Shown here piece by piece: positions 24,612 through 32,414 of a DNA stretch of 37,449 bases. The stretch covers positions 1 to 37,449 of the forward strand of contig PHBZ01000037.1 in NCBI GenBank assembly GCA_002840755.1. Direction: 5' to 3'. The notes beneath the pieces were generated by a model. It did not search any database, was not told the DNA's origin, and saw nothing but the letters and a program-made list of their open reading frames with translations. Origin of the DNA: Chloroflexi bacterium HGW-Chloroflexi-10. GTDB lineage: Bacteria; Chloroflexota; Anaerolineae; Anaerolineales; Anaerolineaceae. Within the stretch, counting starts at the first letter, position 1; the number at the start of each line of letters is the position of its first letter. The position numbers and the translations under genes are program-made.

Positions 24612-25367
24612 TTAGACACCTACTTTGGTAGTGAAACGTAACCGGTCTCCCCGGCAAATAAACCAACCCCAGCTTACAACGCAATCACTAAAATCGTAAA
24701 AAATATGTTCAACCCGAAAAGCAGCTGCGCCGGTAGTAAATCGAAGGATGGCCGATTCTTCCTCGTTCAGAACGGTCGCATCTATGCAAAGCTCGCCGCG
24801 TTTGAGGATTGTCTTTCCGGTTCCGGTAAATAAACCTCCTAAGGCGGTTACTTCTAATTCGGCTTCCACGGTCGGGTTGGTTGGGTCCAGAATTAAATAC
24901 TCGCGATGATACATGATGGGAAGATTCTCATGCAGCAATAAACGGCTGATGAAAATTACTCGGGTACCCGGAGCCACCTCTAATTTTCGGGCAACATGCT
25001 CCGATGCACTGACTGCCGAAGCACCCAAAATGCGCACCGATGTGCGCGGGTCGCTGAATATGTTTTGCAGACCATGTAAATCAAATGTCGCATTACCCAG
25101 CATCAGCGGTTTTAGAAAGGTTCCCTGGCCTTTTCGCGTTTCGGCAATGTCCTGTTCCACTAGAATCTTGATAGCGCGCCGCGCGGTTATGGTGCTCACC
25201 TGGTACAGGTTGCATAGTTCAGCCTCGGAGGGTAAGCGGTCTCCCGGACGGTATTCACCGGCGGCTATTTTGCGGCGTAGAATATTTACCAGTTGGTTAT
25301 AGGCCGGTTCAAATGAATCGCGGTCGATTTCTTCCGGAATCGTTTGATGTTGGGTGGTTTGATTCAT
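24612..25367 (-). CDS. GntR/HutC-family regulator with UTRA domain (copy 2)
   Basis: 251 residues; winged helix FEPAYNQLVNILRRKI, LPSEAELCNLYQVSTITARRAIK, GQGTFLKP, and a UTRA domain ending HIFYDFSDCVVSWGWF. Aligns without large gaps with copy 1. No clear ribosome-binding site before the ATG at 25367. It is divergent from the methyltransferase operon that starts at 25645, so it is the natural candidate to bind the palindrome at 25550-25573. Regulator ligand unknown. Confidence 0.9.
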   Translation of the reverse strand: MNQTTQHQTIPEEIDRDSFEPAYNQLVNILRRKIAAGEYRPGDRLPSEAELCNLYQVSTITARRAIKILVEQDIAETRKGQGTFLKPLMLGNATFDLHGLQNIFSDPRTSVRILGASAVSASEHVARKLEVAPGTRVIFISRLLLHENLPIMYHREYLILDPTNPTVEAELEVTALGGLFTGTGKTILKRGELCIDATVLNEEESAILRFTTGAAAFRVEHIFYDFSDCVVSWGWFICRGDRLRFTTKVGV

Positions 25368-25413
25368 GAATTAAATTTATCCGATATTGTTTATTAGGGA
25401 GTTGCCACGCGGG

Positions 25414-25485
25414 AGAAGTAAAATCTGGAAAAGAATTCATCCAAGGTGTGAAAATTACTCAGCTCACGGGCTTTAGTTTACTTCT
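25414..25485. promoter_or_regulatory. Widely spaced 9-bp inverted repeat
   Basis: AGAAGTAAA (25414-25422) and TTTACTTCT (25477-25485) are exact inverted copies 54 bases apart in the divergent region between gntR copy 2 and the methyltransferase operon. They could be two operator sites or the base of a leader stem for gntR. Confidence 0.35.
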
Positions 25486-25541
25486 GGCGGGCTATTCCCA
25501 TTATAGTGCAATTCCATAATCGCGAATAGCCAAAAAAGCAC

Positions 25542-25573
25542 TTGACAAGACTTATTATACTAATATAATAAGT
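25542..25573 (+). promoter_or_regulatory. Promoter with embedded 24-bp palindromic operator
   Basis: TTGACA (25542-25547), 16-base spacer, TATAAT (25564-25569). A perfect inverted repeat, ACTTATTATA (25550-25559) and TATAATAAGT (25564-25573) around CTAA, covers nearly all of the spacer and the -10 box. A protein bound here would block RNA polymerase, so repression is expected. A GntR/UTRA regulator encoded just upstream on the other strand is the likely binder. Confidence 0.75.
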
Positions 25574-25644
25574 TGTATAGGAATTTACAACACCCAGTAT
25601 ACAATTCCTCCCTTTGTCCATTACACCCTATTTTGGAGAAACAA

Positions 25645-26454
25645 ATGAATATTATTGGCGAGAAGATAAATGGCACTCGCAAACTGGTTGGTAAAGCTAT
25701 TGCCGAACGCGATGCTGCCTTTATCCAAAAATTGGCAATTAAGCAAGTTGATGGCGGCGCTGCCTGGCTGGATATTAACGCGGGTACACGCCCGGATAAG
25801 GAGCCTGCAGATTTGCTGTGGCTGGTTAACCTGGTGCAGGAAGTAACCGATGTTCCACTGTGTTTGGATAGCGCTAACCCGGCTGCTTTACGCGCAGTGA
25901 TGCCGGCCGTAAAAAGTACACCTATGATTAATTCAATCAGCGGAGAACCTTCGCGTTTGGCAGGCATTCTGCCAATCGTAGCAGAGTTCGGCTGCCCGGT
26001 GATTGCATTATGTATGGATGATAAAGGTATTCCTGCAAACAAAGAAGGGCGTTTGGAGGTAATTCGTAAGGTCTTTGAAGAGACGCGCAAAGTGGGTGTT
26101 CCCGATGAAAATATGTATGTAGACCCATTGGCAATGACCATTGCCACGAATATCAATGCCGGCAATATCATCTTTGATACGATGCGTTCCATCCACGCAG
26201 AATTCCCCCTGGCGCACATCTCTTGCGGGTTAAGCAACGTGTCCTTTGGCTTGCCGGCGCGCTCCCTGATTAACCGCACCTTCATGGTATTGGCGCTTGA
26301 AGCCGGTATGGATGCCGCCCTGATTGATCCGAATGACCGTGAATTGGTCTCAGCAATTTTTGCCACCGAATTGTTATTGGGTAAGGACAGGCATTGTCTG
26401 CGTTATACACGCGCCTTCCGCGCGGGTAAGATCGGTCCAATTGAACAGAAATAA
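25645..26454 (+). CDS. Methyltetrahydrofolate:corrinoid methyltransferase (pterin-binding)
   Basis: The ATG at 25645 (TTGGAG upstream, homology start MNIIGEKINGTRK) gives 269 residues. Pterin-binding TIM-barrel family: GGAAWLDINAGTRPDKE, CLDSANPAAL, PMINSISGE, IALCMDDKGIP, YVDPLAMTIAT, and ISCGLSNVSFGLP. These are the marks of MeTr/MtvA/MtgA-type enzymes, which move a methyl group between a corrinoid protein and tetrahydrofolate. It is the first gene of the methyltransferase operon, followed by its corrinoid partner 80 bases on. In demethylase systems this is methyltransferase II. Confidence 0.92.
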   Translation: MNIIGEKINGTRKLVGKAIAERDAAFIQKLAIKQVDGGAAWLDINAGTRPDKEPADLLWLVNLVQEVTDVPLCLDSANPAALRAVMPAVKSTPMINSISGEPSRLAGILPIVAEFGCPVIALCMDDKGIPANKEGRLEVIRKVFEETRKVGVPDENMYVDPLAMTIATNINAGNIIFDTMRSIHAEFPLAHISCGLSNVSFGLPARSLINRTFMVLALEAGMDAALIDPNDRELVSAIFATELLLGKDRHCLRYTRAFRAGKIGPIEQK

Positions 26455-26534
26455 TTAAATCATAATCGGCTGATGCAGAATTTGGGGTTTCAGCTATCCA
26501 ATTCCAACCTAACACAAGATATAAGGAGAAAAAA

Positions 26535-27167
26535 ATGTCGGAAAAGTTGATTAATGCAATTGCTGAGATGGATGATGAATTGGCGGTCAGTGTCGTAAAA
26601 GACTTAATTGCCCAGGGAACAGACCCAATGAGTATCCTGGACGACTGCCGCTCCGCAATGGAAATTGTGGGCAAACGTTTTGAAAAAGGCGAGTATTTTA
26701 TTTCCGAACTGATCCTGGCCGGCGAAATGTTAAAGGCTATTTCTGCGGAAGTAAAACCACTCATAAAACAGGAAGGTGCTGTTAAAAAGAGCGGCAAAAT
26801 CCTCATCGGTACGGTAAAAGGCGATATCCATGACATTGCCAAAGACATTGTTGTTTTCATGCTGGATGTAAATGGCTTCGAAGTTAAAGACCTGGGTATT
26901 GATGTTCCGGTCGAAACATTTGTTGAGGAAGTCAAGAGTTATCAACCGGATGTGGTGGCTTTAAGTGGTTTCCTCACCCTGGCCTACACTTCCATGAAGG
27001 AAACAGTGGAAGCCATTGAAAAAGCCGGACTGCGTGATAAAGTTAAGATTATGGTCGGTGGCGGTACAATCGATGCACAGGTATGTGCTTACGCCAAGGC
27101 GGATGGTTGGGGAACCGATGCCATGACTGCCATCAGTCTGGCAAAGCAGTGGGTTGGAGGGAAATAA
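26535..27167 (+). CDS. Corrinoid methyl-carrier protein of the operon (copy 3)
   Basis: 210 residues; AAGGAGA before the ATG. Cap domain DPMSILDDCRSAMEIVGKRF and B12 domain are present, but the usual D-x-H-x-x-G motif reads GDIHDIAKD (Gly to Ala) and the S-x-L motif reads ALSGFL (Leu to Phe). The GG motif is MVGGGTI. The His lower ligand is kept, so cobalamin binding is likely, though the pocket may differ from copies 1 and 2. It lies between both methyltransferases, as expected for the shuttle protein that accepts the methyl group from the URO-D-type enzyme and passes it to the THF enzyme. Confidence 0.93.
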   Translation: MSEKLINAIAEMDDELAVSVVKDLIAQGTDPMSILDDCRSAMEIVGKRFEKGEYFISELILAGEMLKAISAEVKPLIKQEGAVKKSGKILIGTVKGDIHDIAKDIVVFMLDVNGFEVKDLGIDVPVETFVEEVKSYQPDVVALSGFLTLAYTSMKETVEAIEKAGLRDKVKIMVGGGTIDAQVCAYAKADGWGTDAMTAISLAKQWVGGK

Positions 27168-27169
27168 TC

Positions 27170-28459
27170 ATGTCTGAAACAAAATTTACAACAGCAGAAA
27201 TTGATGCCGGTAAAAGCCCTGAACAGCTCTTTGGCGAACGTATGAAGCGTTTTCAGGATGCCCTGCAATTGCAGCAGCCTGATCGTGTTCCATCTATGCT
27301 CGGTTTTGGGTACATGCTCTCGGAATACGGCGGTATTACCCGGCAGGAACAGCAGGATAATTTTGAGGTTTCCCAGAATTTACTGGAAAAAGCAGCGCTC
27401 GAGTTTCAACCGGATGCCGCATTTGGCGTCTTTGGTTTAGGACCAGGACCCAGTAAAGCGTTGGGCGATCAGATGACCAAATGGCCTGGTGTTGGCCTGG
27501 GCCCGGATGGCTCTTTTCAGTTTGCTGAACAGGAGTTCATGAAAGCTGAAGATTATGATGCCTTTTTGCACGATCCTTCCGATTGGGCGCTGCGCACTTA
27601 CTTACCCCGCGCATTTTCAAAATTGGGCGGTTTGGCCAATTTACCGCCATTCGGTATGTTTGCCTTTGGTTTCTATCATACATCCAATTTTGCGGCGTAT
27701 GCATCCCCCCAACTGCTCGAATCCATGAAAGCCTTTAATGAAGCAGTACAGGAGACTCTGGTAGCTATTGGCAAGATGATGGAATCCGGCGGCCGTATGA
27801 TTGGTCTGGGTTTTGCCCCGCCGTTCTTTATGGGTGGCGCGCTGATTGAGGCTCCCTTCGATTTTATGTCCGACACATTGCGCGGTATGCGCGGTATCAT
27901 GCTGGATATGCACCGCAGGCCGGAACAATTGCTGGCCGCCCAGGAGAAAGTGCTGCGCTTCCAGGTTGAGTTTGCAAAGAATCAGGCAAAAGCAACCAAT
28001 ACTCCCTACGCATTTATCCCGCTGCATCGCGGCTCCGATGGTTTCATGTCGCTCCCGCAGTTTGAAAAATTCTATTGGCCCACCTTAAAACGCATGATGC
28101 TGGAATTGATCGACGACGGCATTATGCCCGGTTGTTTCTATGAAGGTGTTTGGGACCAGCGTTTGGAATATCTGGCCGAATTACCCAAGGGAAAATCGTT
28201 CGGCTGGTTCCAGAGCAGCAATATCTTCAAGGTTAAGGAAGTATTGGGAGATACCATGTGTATTCTGGGTGGTATGCCCAACTCTATGCTTCAGGGCGGT
28301 ACAGTAGAACAGGTTCGTGACTTTACCCGCAGATTGTGCCAGGAAGTTGGCAAAGGCGGCGGATATATCATGGGTACCAATATTGGCGAGTTGGAAGGAG
28401 CCAACCCCATATTGGTAAAGGCCTGGATGGATGCTACCAAAGAGTTTGGTGTCTATTAG
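27170..28459 (+). CDS. URO-D-family corrinoid methyltransferase (methyltransferase I)
   Basis: The ATG at 27170 is two bases after the previous stop, with GGAGGGAA upstream; 429 residues. Belongs to the uroporphyrinogen decarboxylase superfamily, whose MtaA/MtbA/MtvB-like members transfer methyl groups rather than decarboxylate. Visible landmarks: RFQDALQLQQPDRVPSMLGF, GLGFAPPFFMGGALIEAPFD, GCFYEGVWDQRLEYLAELPK, and CILGGMPNSMLQGGTVEQV. The H-x-C zinc motif of MtaA/MtbA is not found; the corresponding loop reads CFYEGVWDQR, as in a distinct, uncharacterised branch. By position it would demethylate the primary substrate and load the corrinoid protein. Substrate unknown (methoxylated aromatic, methylamine-like or other). 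Confidence 0.85.
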   Translation: MSETKFTTAEIDAGKSPEQLFGERMKRFQDALQLQQPDRVPSMLGFGYMLSEYGGITRQEQQDNFEVSQNLLEKAALEFQPDAAFGVFGLGPGPSKALGDQMTKWPGVGLGPDGSFQFAEQEFMKAEDYDAFLHDPSDWALRTYLPRAFSKLGGLANLPPFGMFAFGFYHTSNFAAYASPQLLESMKAFNEAVQETLVAIGKMMESGGRMIGLGFAPPFFMGGALIEAPFDFMSDTLRGMRGIMLDMHRRPEQLLAAQEKVLRFQVEFAKNQAKATNTPYAFIPLHRGSDGFMSLPQFEKFYWPTLKRMMLELIDDGIMPGCFYEGVWDQRLEYLAELPKGKSFGWFQSSNIFKVKEVLGDTMCILGGMPNSMLQGGTVEQVRDFTRRLCQEVGKGGGYIMGTNIGELEGANPILVKAWMDATKEFGVY

Positions 28460-28509
28460 TCCTGATTAGCAATATACCGGGCATCGAAGCTGTTTCAGGA
28501 TTAAGAAAA

Positions 28510-28538
28510 TGTGCGGCTTCTTTTAAAGAAGCCGCACA
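28510..28538 (+). promoter_or_regulatory. 29-nt perfect hairpin within the operon (attenuator-like)
   Basis: TGTGCGGCTTC (28510-28520) pairs with GAAGCCGCACA (28528-28538), and pairing can continue through the TTT/AAA of the loop. No T-run follows. Downstream, TATAAA near 28573 could be the -10 of an internal promoter. The structure may set the ratio between the methyltransferases upstream and the activation proteins downstream. Confidence 0.6.
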
Positions 28539-28641
28539 ACCTATCACTAAATCGGTTTGATTTGATCAATTTTGGTATAAAATAGAAGTAGTCATTAAAA
28601 AGTTCTTTTTAGCATCCGCAGTTGATTAAGCAGGTAAGGTT

Positions 28642-29577
28642 ATGAGCGAAAAAACCGGTTTGATTTTTGATATCCGCAAAGACTCCTACCAGGATGGCCC
28701 CGGAAACCGTACGGTTGTTCTTTTTAAAGGCTGCTCACTGTATTGCTGGTGGTGTGAGGATCCCGAAACCCAATCCCCGGTAATTGAAGTGCACGTAACG
28801 AAAACCCGCTGTATTCAATGCGGCACCTGTATTCGTATTTGCCCGATGGACGCTGTCGATTTTGAACAGGATCTGGAAAATAAGACAGCCATCGTCATTG
28901 ATCGGGATGTATGTATTGCCTGCGGTGCCTGCCTGGAAGCATGCCCTGGAAATGCGCGTGCACTGACCGGTACGCAAATGACAGTTGCAGAAGTGATGCG
29001 CCAAATTGAAGCCGGCCGTGTTAATTATATGCAAAGCGGCGGCGGTGTAACTTTTGGCGGTGGTGAGCCTTTAATCCAGAATCAATTTCTGGAAGAGTTG
29101 CTGCACCTGTGCCGCCAGTCTGGCATATCCACGGCAGTCAGTACCTCGGTTTATGCACCCTGGGAGATTATTGACCGCTTGCGCTCAGAAATCGACTTAT
29201 TTCTTTGTGAAATCAAGTTTATCGATGATGTGCGCCATACTCACTTTACTGGTTTATCAAATGAGTTAATTCTTGAAAACCTGAAGCACCTGGATCATCT
29301 TGGACACCCGATTATATTGCGTGTGCCATTGATCCCCGGTACAAATGATGATGAGATCAATCTTCGGGCGATTGCCCGCTTTGCCTCTGAATTACATTGT
29401 TTGCAAGGTGTGGATCTGTTGTTTTACCGGCAGATTGCTGAAGATCGATTTGTACGCTTGGGCAAACCCTACCTGGTTAAAGAAAACCATCCTTTTTCAG
29501 AGGAACAGGTACACAACACAATCCGCATATTTGAGGAATTTGGTTTGCCCATTCATGTGGCTGATTTACAGGTTTAG
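28642..29577 (+). CDS. Glycyl-radical-activase-like radical SAM protein
   Basis: 311 residues. Radical SAM motif C31-x3-C35-x2-C38 in FKGCSLYCWWCEDPETQ, then two inserted [4Fe-4S] ferredoxin motifs (CIQCGTCIRICP and CIACGACLEACP), then GGGVTFGGGEPL (the SAM-binding GGE motif). This is the PflA-like architecture of glycyl-radical enzyme activases with the bacterioferredoxin insert. The D-x-K motif that helps form the SAM/cation site in PFL-activase reads CEIKFIDD (Glu for Asp). No glycyl-radical enzyme (no RVxGY/F-type C-terminal motif) is encoded in the window. It lies between methyltransferase I and RACo, so it may have been recruited to activate or modify a component of the methyl-transfer system, or its partner is elsewhere. 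Confidence 0.88.
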   Translation: MSEKTGLIFDIRKDSYQDGPGNRTVVLFKGCSLYCWWCEDPETQSPVIEVHVTKTRCIQCGTCIRICPMDAVDFEQDLENKTAIVIDRDVCIACGACLEACPGNARALTGTQMTVAEVMRQIEAGRVNYMQSGGGVTFGGGEPLIQNQFLEELLHLCRQSGISTAVSTSVYAPWEIIDRLRSEIDLFLCEIKFIDDVRHTHFTGLSNELILENLKHLDHLGHPIILRVPLIPGTNDDEINLRAIARFASELHCLQGVDLLFYRQIAEDRFVRLGKPYLVKENHPFSEEQVHNTIRIFEEFGLPIHVADLQV

Positions 29578-29652
29578 CCTTTTAAACTTGCCAGTTAAAC
29601 CTGAATAATTCTATTCTGAGACTCCACAAATGATTCCTGTTGGAGGCGCTTT

Positions 29653-31494
29653 GTGCCTGAACATAAAATAAGAGTCGATTTTGAACCTTTTGGTAAACGG
29701 GTGGGTATTGCTCCGGGACATACCCTTGTGGATGCAGCCCGTTTGGCTGGATTGCCCCTCACCAGTGATTGCGGCGGCGGTGGTTCTTGCGGCCAGTGTG
29801 TGGTCATTGTTCGTGACCAACCTGATGCCCTGAGCGCTCTCACCACAACCGAAACGGATATTTTATCGGCGGAACAATTGCAGCTCGGGCAGCGTCTGGC
29901 CTGTCAGGCGGAGCTCTTGCAAGACGTAAAAGTGGATGTACCCTTTTTCTCTTTGATTACAGGGCAAAGGTTGCAGGTGGAATCTGCTACAGGTGAGGAC
30001 CTTTTACCGGGTACCTGGGATGATTTGATCGTGAAACCGTATCAGATAACCGTCCCGCCGGCCACTTTGCACGACTTGCGCGGCGATCTGGACCGCGTGT
30101 TGGATGTTCTGGCTGAGATTCACGGTTGCACCGGTCTTTCCGCCAGCCCGATGGTGGTACGTCTCTTACCGGACCTGCTGCGCCAATATCATTGGCAGGT
30201 AAAAGTGTTGCTGCGTGGTTCGGTTATTATCAATTTTCTGCCGCCAAATGCGTATCCATTAGGGGTGGCTGTAGACCTGGGAACCACCAAGGTAGCCGTC
30301 TACCTGGTTGACCTTACCAATGGTGTTGTACTGGCCGCCGAAGGACGCCCCAACCCGCAAATTGGTTACGGTGAAGATGTTATCAGCCGTATGATCTACG
30401 TCAAAAACAAACCCGAAAGCGCTGCCGTTCTTTCTCAGGCAGTTGTTGGGGTGATTGATGAATTGACCCAATTGCTCACCGCTCAGGTGCAGCGCTCCTT
30501 GCAGGAGGTTGCTGAGGTCTGCATTGTTGGAAACACAGCCATGACACACTTATTGCTGCAATTGCCGGTGGGGCAATTGGCTATGGCGCCTTATGTACCG
30601 GCCGCCGCCGCTGCCCAGGAAATGCGCGCAGCTGATTTGGGCCTTTCGCTACATGGTGATGTGCGTGTCTATGTGCCGCCCTGTGTCGCCGGTTATGTCG
30701 GCGCCGATCTGGTAGCCATGACCCTGGCTTCGGCCATCGGGCAGGATGATCGTACTGTGCTTGGAATTGATATCGGTACAAACACGGAAATTATCCTGTC
30801 CAAACGTGGAACCCGCCGCCTGGTGGCGCTGTCTTGCGCATCAGGCCCGGCTTTTGAAGGCGCGCATATTCGCTTTGGTATGCGCGCTGCCGCCGGCGCT
30901 ATAGAACGTGTCTGGCTTAACCCTGAGGGACCGGTGGTGCAAACCATAGGGAATGGTCCGGCAGTGGGTATCTGCGGTTCGGGGATCATTGATGTCATCG
31001 CTGAGATGCGCCGGGTTGGTATTTTGAACACCCATGGGCGCATCCAGGCCGGGCAGCCAGGCGTGCAGCCGGGTGTCCATAGCCTGGAGTTTCTATTGGT
31101 GCCGGCCGCGCAGACTGCCACCGGCGAAGCCATTCTCATCTCGCAGCACGATGTGGACGAAATTCTGCTTGCCAAGGGTGCCATTATGGCAGGTATTCAG
31201 GTTCTCCTGGCCGTCTGTGATTTGCAAGCCCAGGACCTGGATGAGATCATTCTGGCCGGCGCCTTTGGTACCTATCTCAACCTGGATACAGCTATTGCCA
31301 TCAGCCTGGTTCCCAATATCCCTCAGGAACGTTTCCGCCAGGTGGGTAATGCCGCCGGAGACGGTGCGCGTCAGATTTTATTCTCACATACAGCGCGGAA
31401 ACGTGCTTTACAGCTTGCCCGGGAAATTGAATACGTAGAATTGACAGTTTACCCGGGTTTCAGAAAGCATTACGCCAGGTCTATGTGGTTGTAA
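29653..31494 (+). CDS. RACo-type reductive activator of corrinoid proteins
   Basis: The GTG at 29653 has TTGGAGG upstream; 613 residues. An N-terminal plant-type [2Fe-2S] domain has C40-x5-C46-x2-C49 and C84. After a linker comes the ASKHA ATPase domain with VAVDLGTTKVAVYLVDL (near residue 205), CIVGNTAMTHLLL, GIDIGTNTEIILSKRG, and ILAGAFGTYLNLDTA. RACo proteins use ATP hydrolysis and an electron from the 2Fe-2S cluster to reduce inactive Co(II) corrinoid to Co(I). Here it would serve the carrier encoded at 26535-27167 and perhaps copies 1 and 2. Family length is about 600-640, so it is complete. Confidence 0.93.
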   Translation: MPEHKIRVDFEPFGKRVGIAPGHTLVDAARLAGLPLTSDCGGGGSCGQCVVIVRDQPDALSALTTTETDILSAEQLQLGQRLACQAELLQDVKVDVPFFSLITGQRLQVESATGEDLLPGTWDDLIVKPYQITVPPATLHDLRGDLDRVLDVLAEIHGCTGLSASPMVVRLLPDLLRQYHWQVKVLLRGSVIINFLPPNAYPLGVAVDLGTTKVAVYLVDLTNGVVLAAEGRPNPQIGYGEDVISRMIYVKNKPESAAVLSQAVVGVIDELTQLLTAQVQRSLQEVAEVCIVGNTAMTHLLLQLPVGQLAMAPYVPAAAAAQEMRAADLGLSLHGDVRVYVPPCVAGYVGADLVAMTLASAIGQDDRTVLGIDIGTNTEIILSKRGTRRLVALSCASGPAFEGAHIRFGMRAAAGAIERVWLNPEGPVVQTIGNGPAVGICGSGIIDVIAEMRRVGILNTHGRIQAGQPGVQPGVHSLEFLLVPAAQTATGEAILISQHDVDEILLAKGAIMAGIQVLLAVCDLQAQDLDEIILAGAFGTYLNLDTAIAISLVPNIPQERFRQVGNAAGDGARQILFSHTARKRALQLAREIEYVELTVYPGFRKHYARSMWL

Positions 31495-31544
31495 TGTTTA
31501 TTCATCCAAAGAAAATTTACCAGGAAAATAGTTAAAGGATAATT

Positions 31545-32219
31545 ATGGATTACTCTCACACACTGGTTTTAGCCTGCGCCACGGTTATCGAAGAAATGCT
31601 GCCCATCATTCCACCCGGGATGCAGCACCAGGTTTTTGATTTTGGCCTGCATGTGAATCCCCAAAAATTACGCGAAACCTTACAGGAATCCATTTCACAG
31701 GTTGCTGATGATATCGATACGATTATTTTAGGCTATGGTTTATGCTCTCAAGCCGTTATTGGTATCAAGTCCGAGCGTTGTAAGCTGGTGGTTCCACGCG
31801 TGGATGATTGTATTGCTATCTTTCTTGGCTCACTTTCCAGTTATAAGCAGCAAGCCGCCTCCGAACCGGGTACTTACTATCTCACCAAAGGCTGGATCGA
31901 AGTAGGCGACACCCCTTTTTCTGAACATGAACGTACCATCGAGCGCTTTGGAGAAGAAAAAGCCTTACGCATATTAAAAATAATGCTGGCAAATTATAAA
32001 CGCCTGGCGTTAATCAACACCGGGCAATATGAAATGGATCGCTACCGGGATTACGCCCGTACCACAGCCGAAAAATTTGACCTGCGTTATGAAGAAGTTA
32101 AGGGCTCCAATGATCTGGTAAAGAAGATGTTGTTGGGTGATTGGGATGAAGAATTTGTAGTGGTAGGGCCTGGTGAACCCATCGCCTATAACCATTTTTA
32201 CCCATCCGATCCTGCCTGA
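31545..32219 (+). CDS. DUF1638 protein
   Basis: 224 residues; AAAGGA before the ATG. Family signatures are present: LACATVIEEM, LGYGLCSQAVIGI, VVPRVDDCIAIFLGS, and PGTYYLTKGWIE. DUF1638 proteins have no established biochemical function but recur beside corrinoid methyltransferase genes, so a role in methyl transfer, corrinoid handling or substrate binding is plausible. Conserved Cys (near residue 10 and in GYGLCS and DDCIA) and His residues could bind a metal or cobalamin. Last gene of the methyltransferase operon; only 50 bases separate it from RACo. Confidence 0.88.
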   Translation: MDYSHTLVLACATVIEEMLPIIPPGMQHQVFDFGLHVNPQKLRETLQESISQVADDIDTIILGYGLCSQAVIGIKSERCKLVVPRVDDCIAIFLGSLSSYKQQAASEPGTYYLTKGWIEVGDTPFSEHERTIERFGEEKALRILKIMLANYKRLALINTGQYEMDRYRDYARTTAEKFDLRYEEVKGSNDLVKKMLLGDWDEEFVVVGPGEPIAYNHFYPSDPA

Positions 32220-32298
32220 GAGGGTTTCACAACCCTCGCACCCGCCCGGTACATTATTTACAACAGGAACAAAAATCCCAACCATCTTTCTTCAGTAA

Positions 32299-32330
32299 AA
32301 ATGCCCGGCTTTGGCATTTCCTTTATCCTT
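32299..32330 (+). terminator. Weak hairpin terminator after DUF1638
   Basis: 7-bp stem AAATGCC (32299-32305) / GGCATTT (32313-32319) with a 7-nt loop, followed by CCTTTATCCTTCTTTT. Lies about 80 bases after the DUF1638 stop and before the next gene. Confidence 0.5.
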
Positions 32331-32414
32331 CTTTTCGGATTCCAATTTCTCGGGAATTTTTTGTAAAATAAAATTCAACAGGTACCCCGATATTTTGGAA
32401 AGGAACTTCACCTC

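Noticed and set aside
25368..25644. Possible cobalamin riboswitch before the corrinoid operon
   Set aside because: A GCCAC string occurs, but the B12-box context and surrounding helices are not seen; the promoter and palindrome explain the region better.
25560..26366. 268-codon minus-strand frame opposite the pterin methyltransferase
   Set aside because: Antisense shadow rich in Ser, Ile and Arg; the plus frame has a ribosome-binding site, start and family motifs.
30693..31184. Minus-strand frame opposite RACo
   Set aside because: Shadow frame without start context or recognisable motif.
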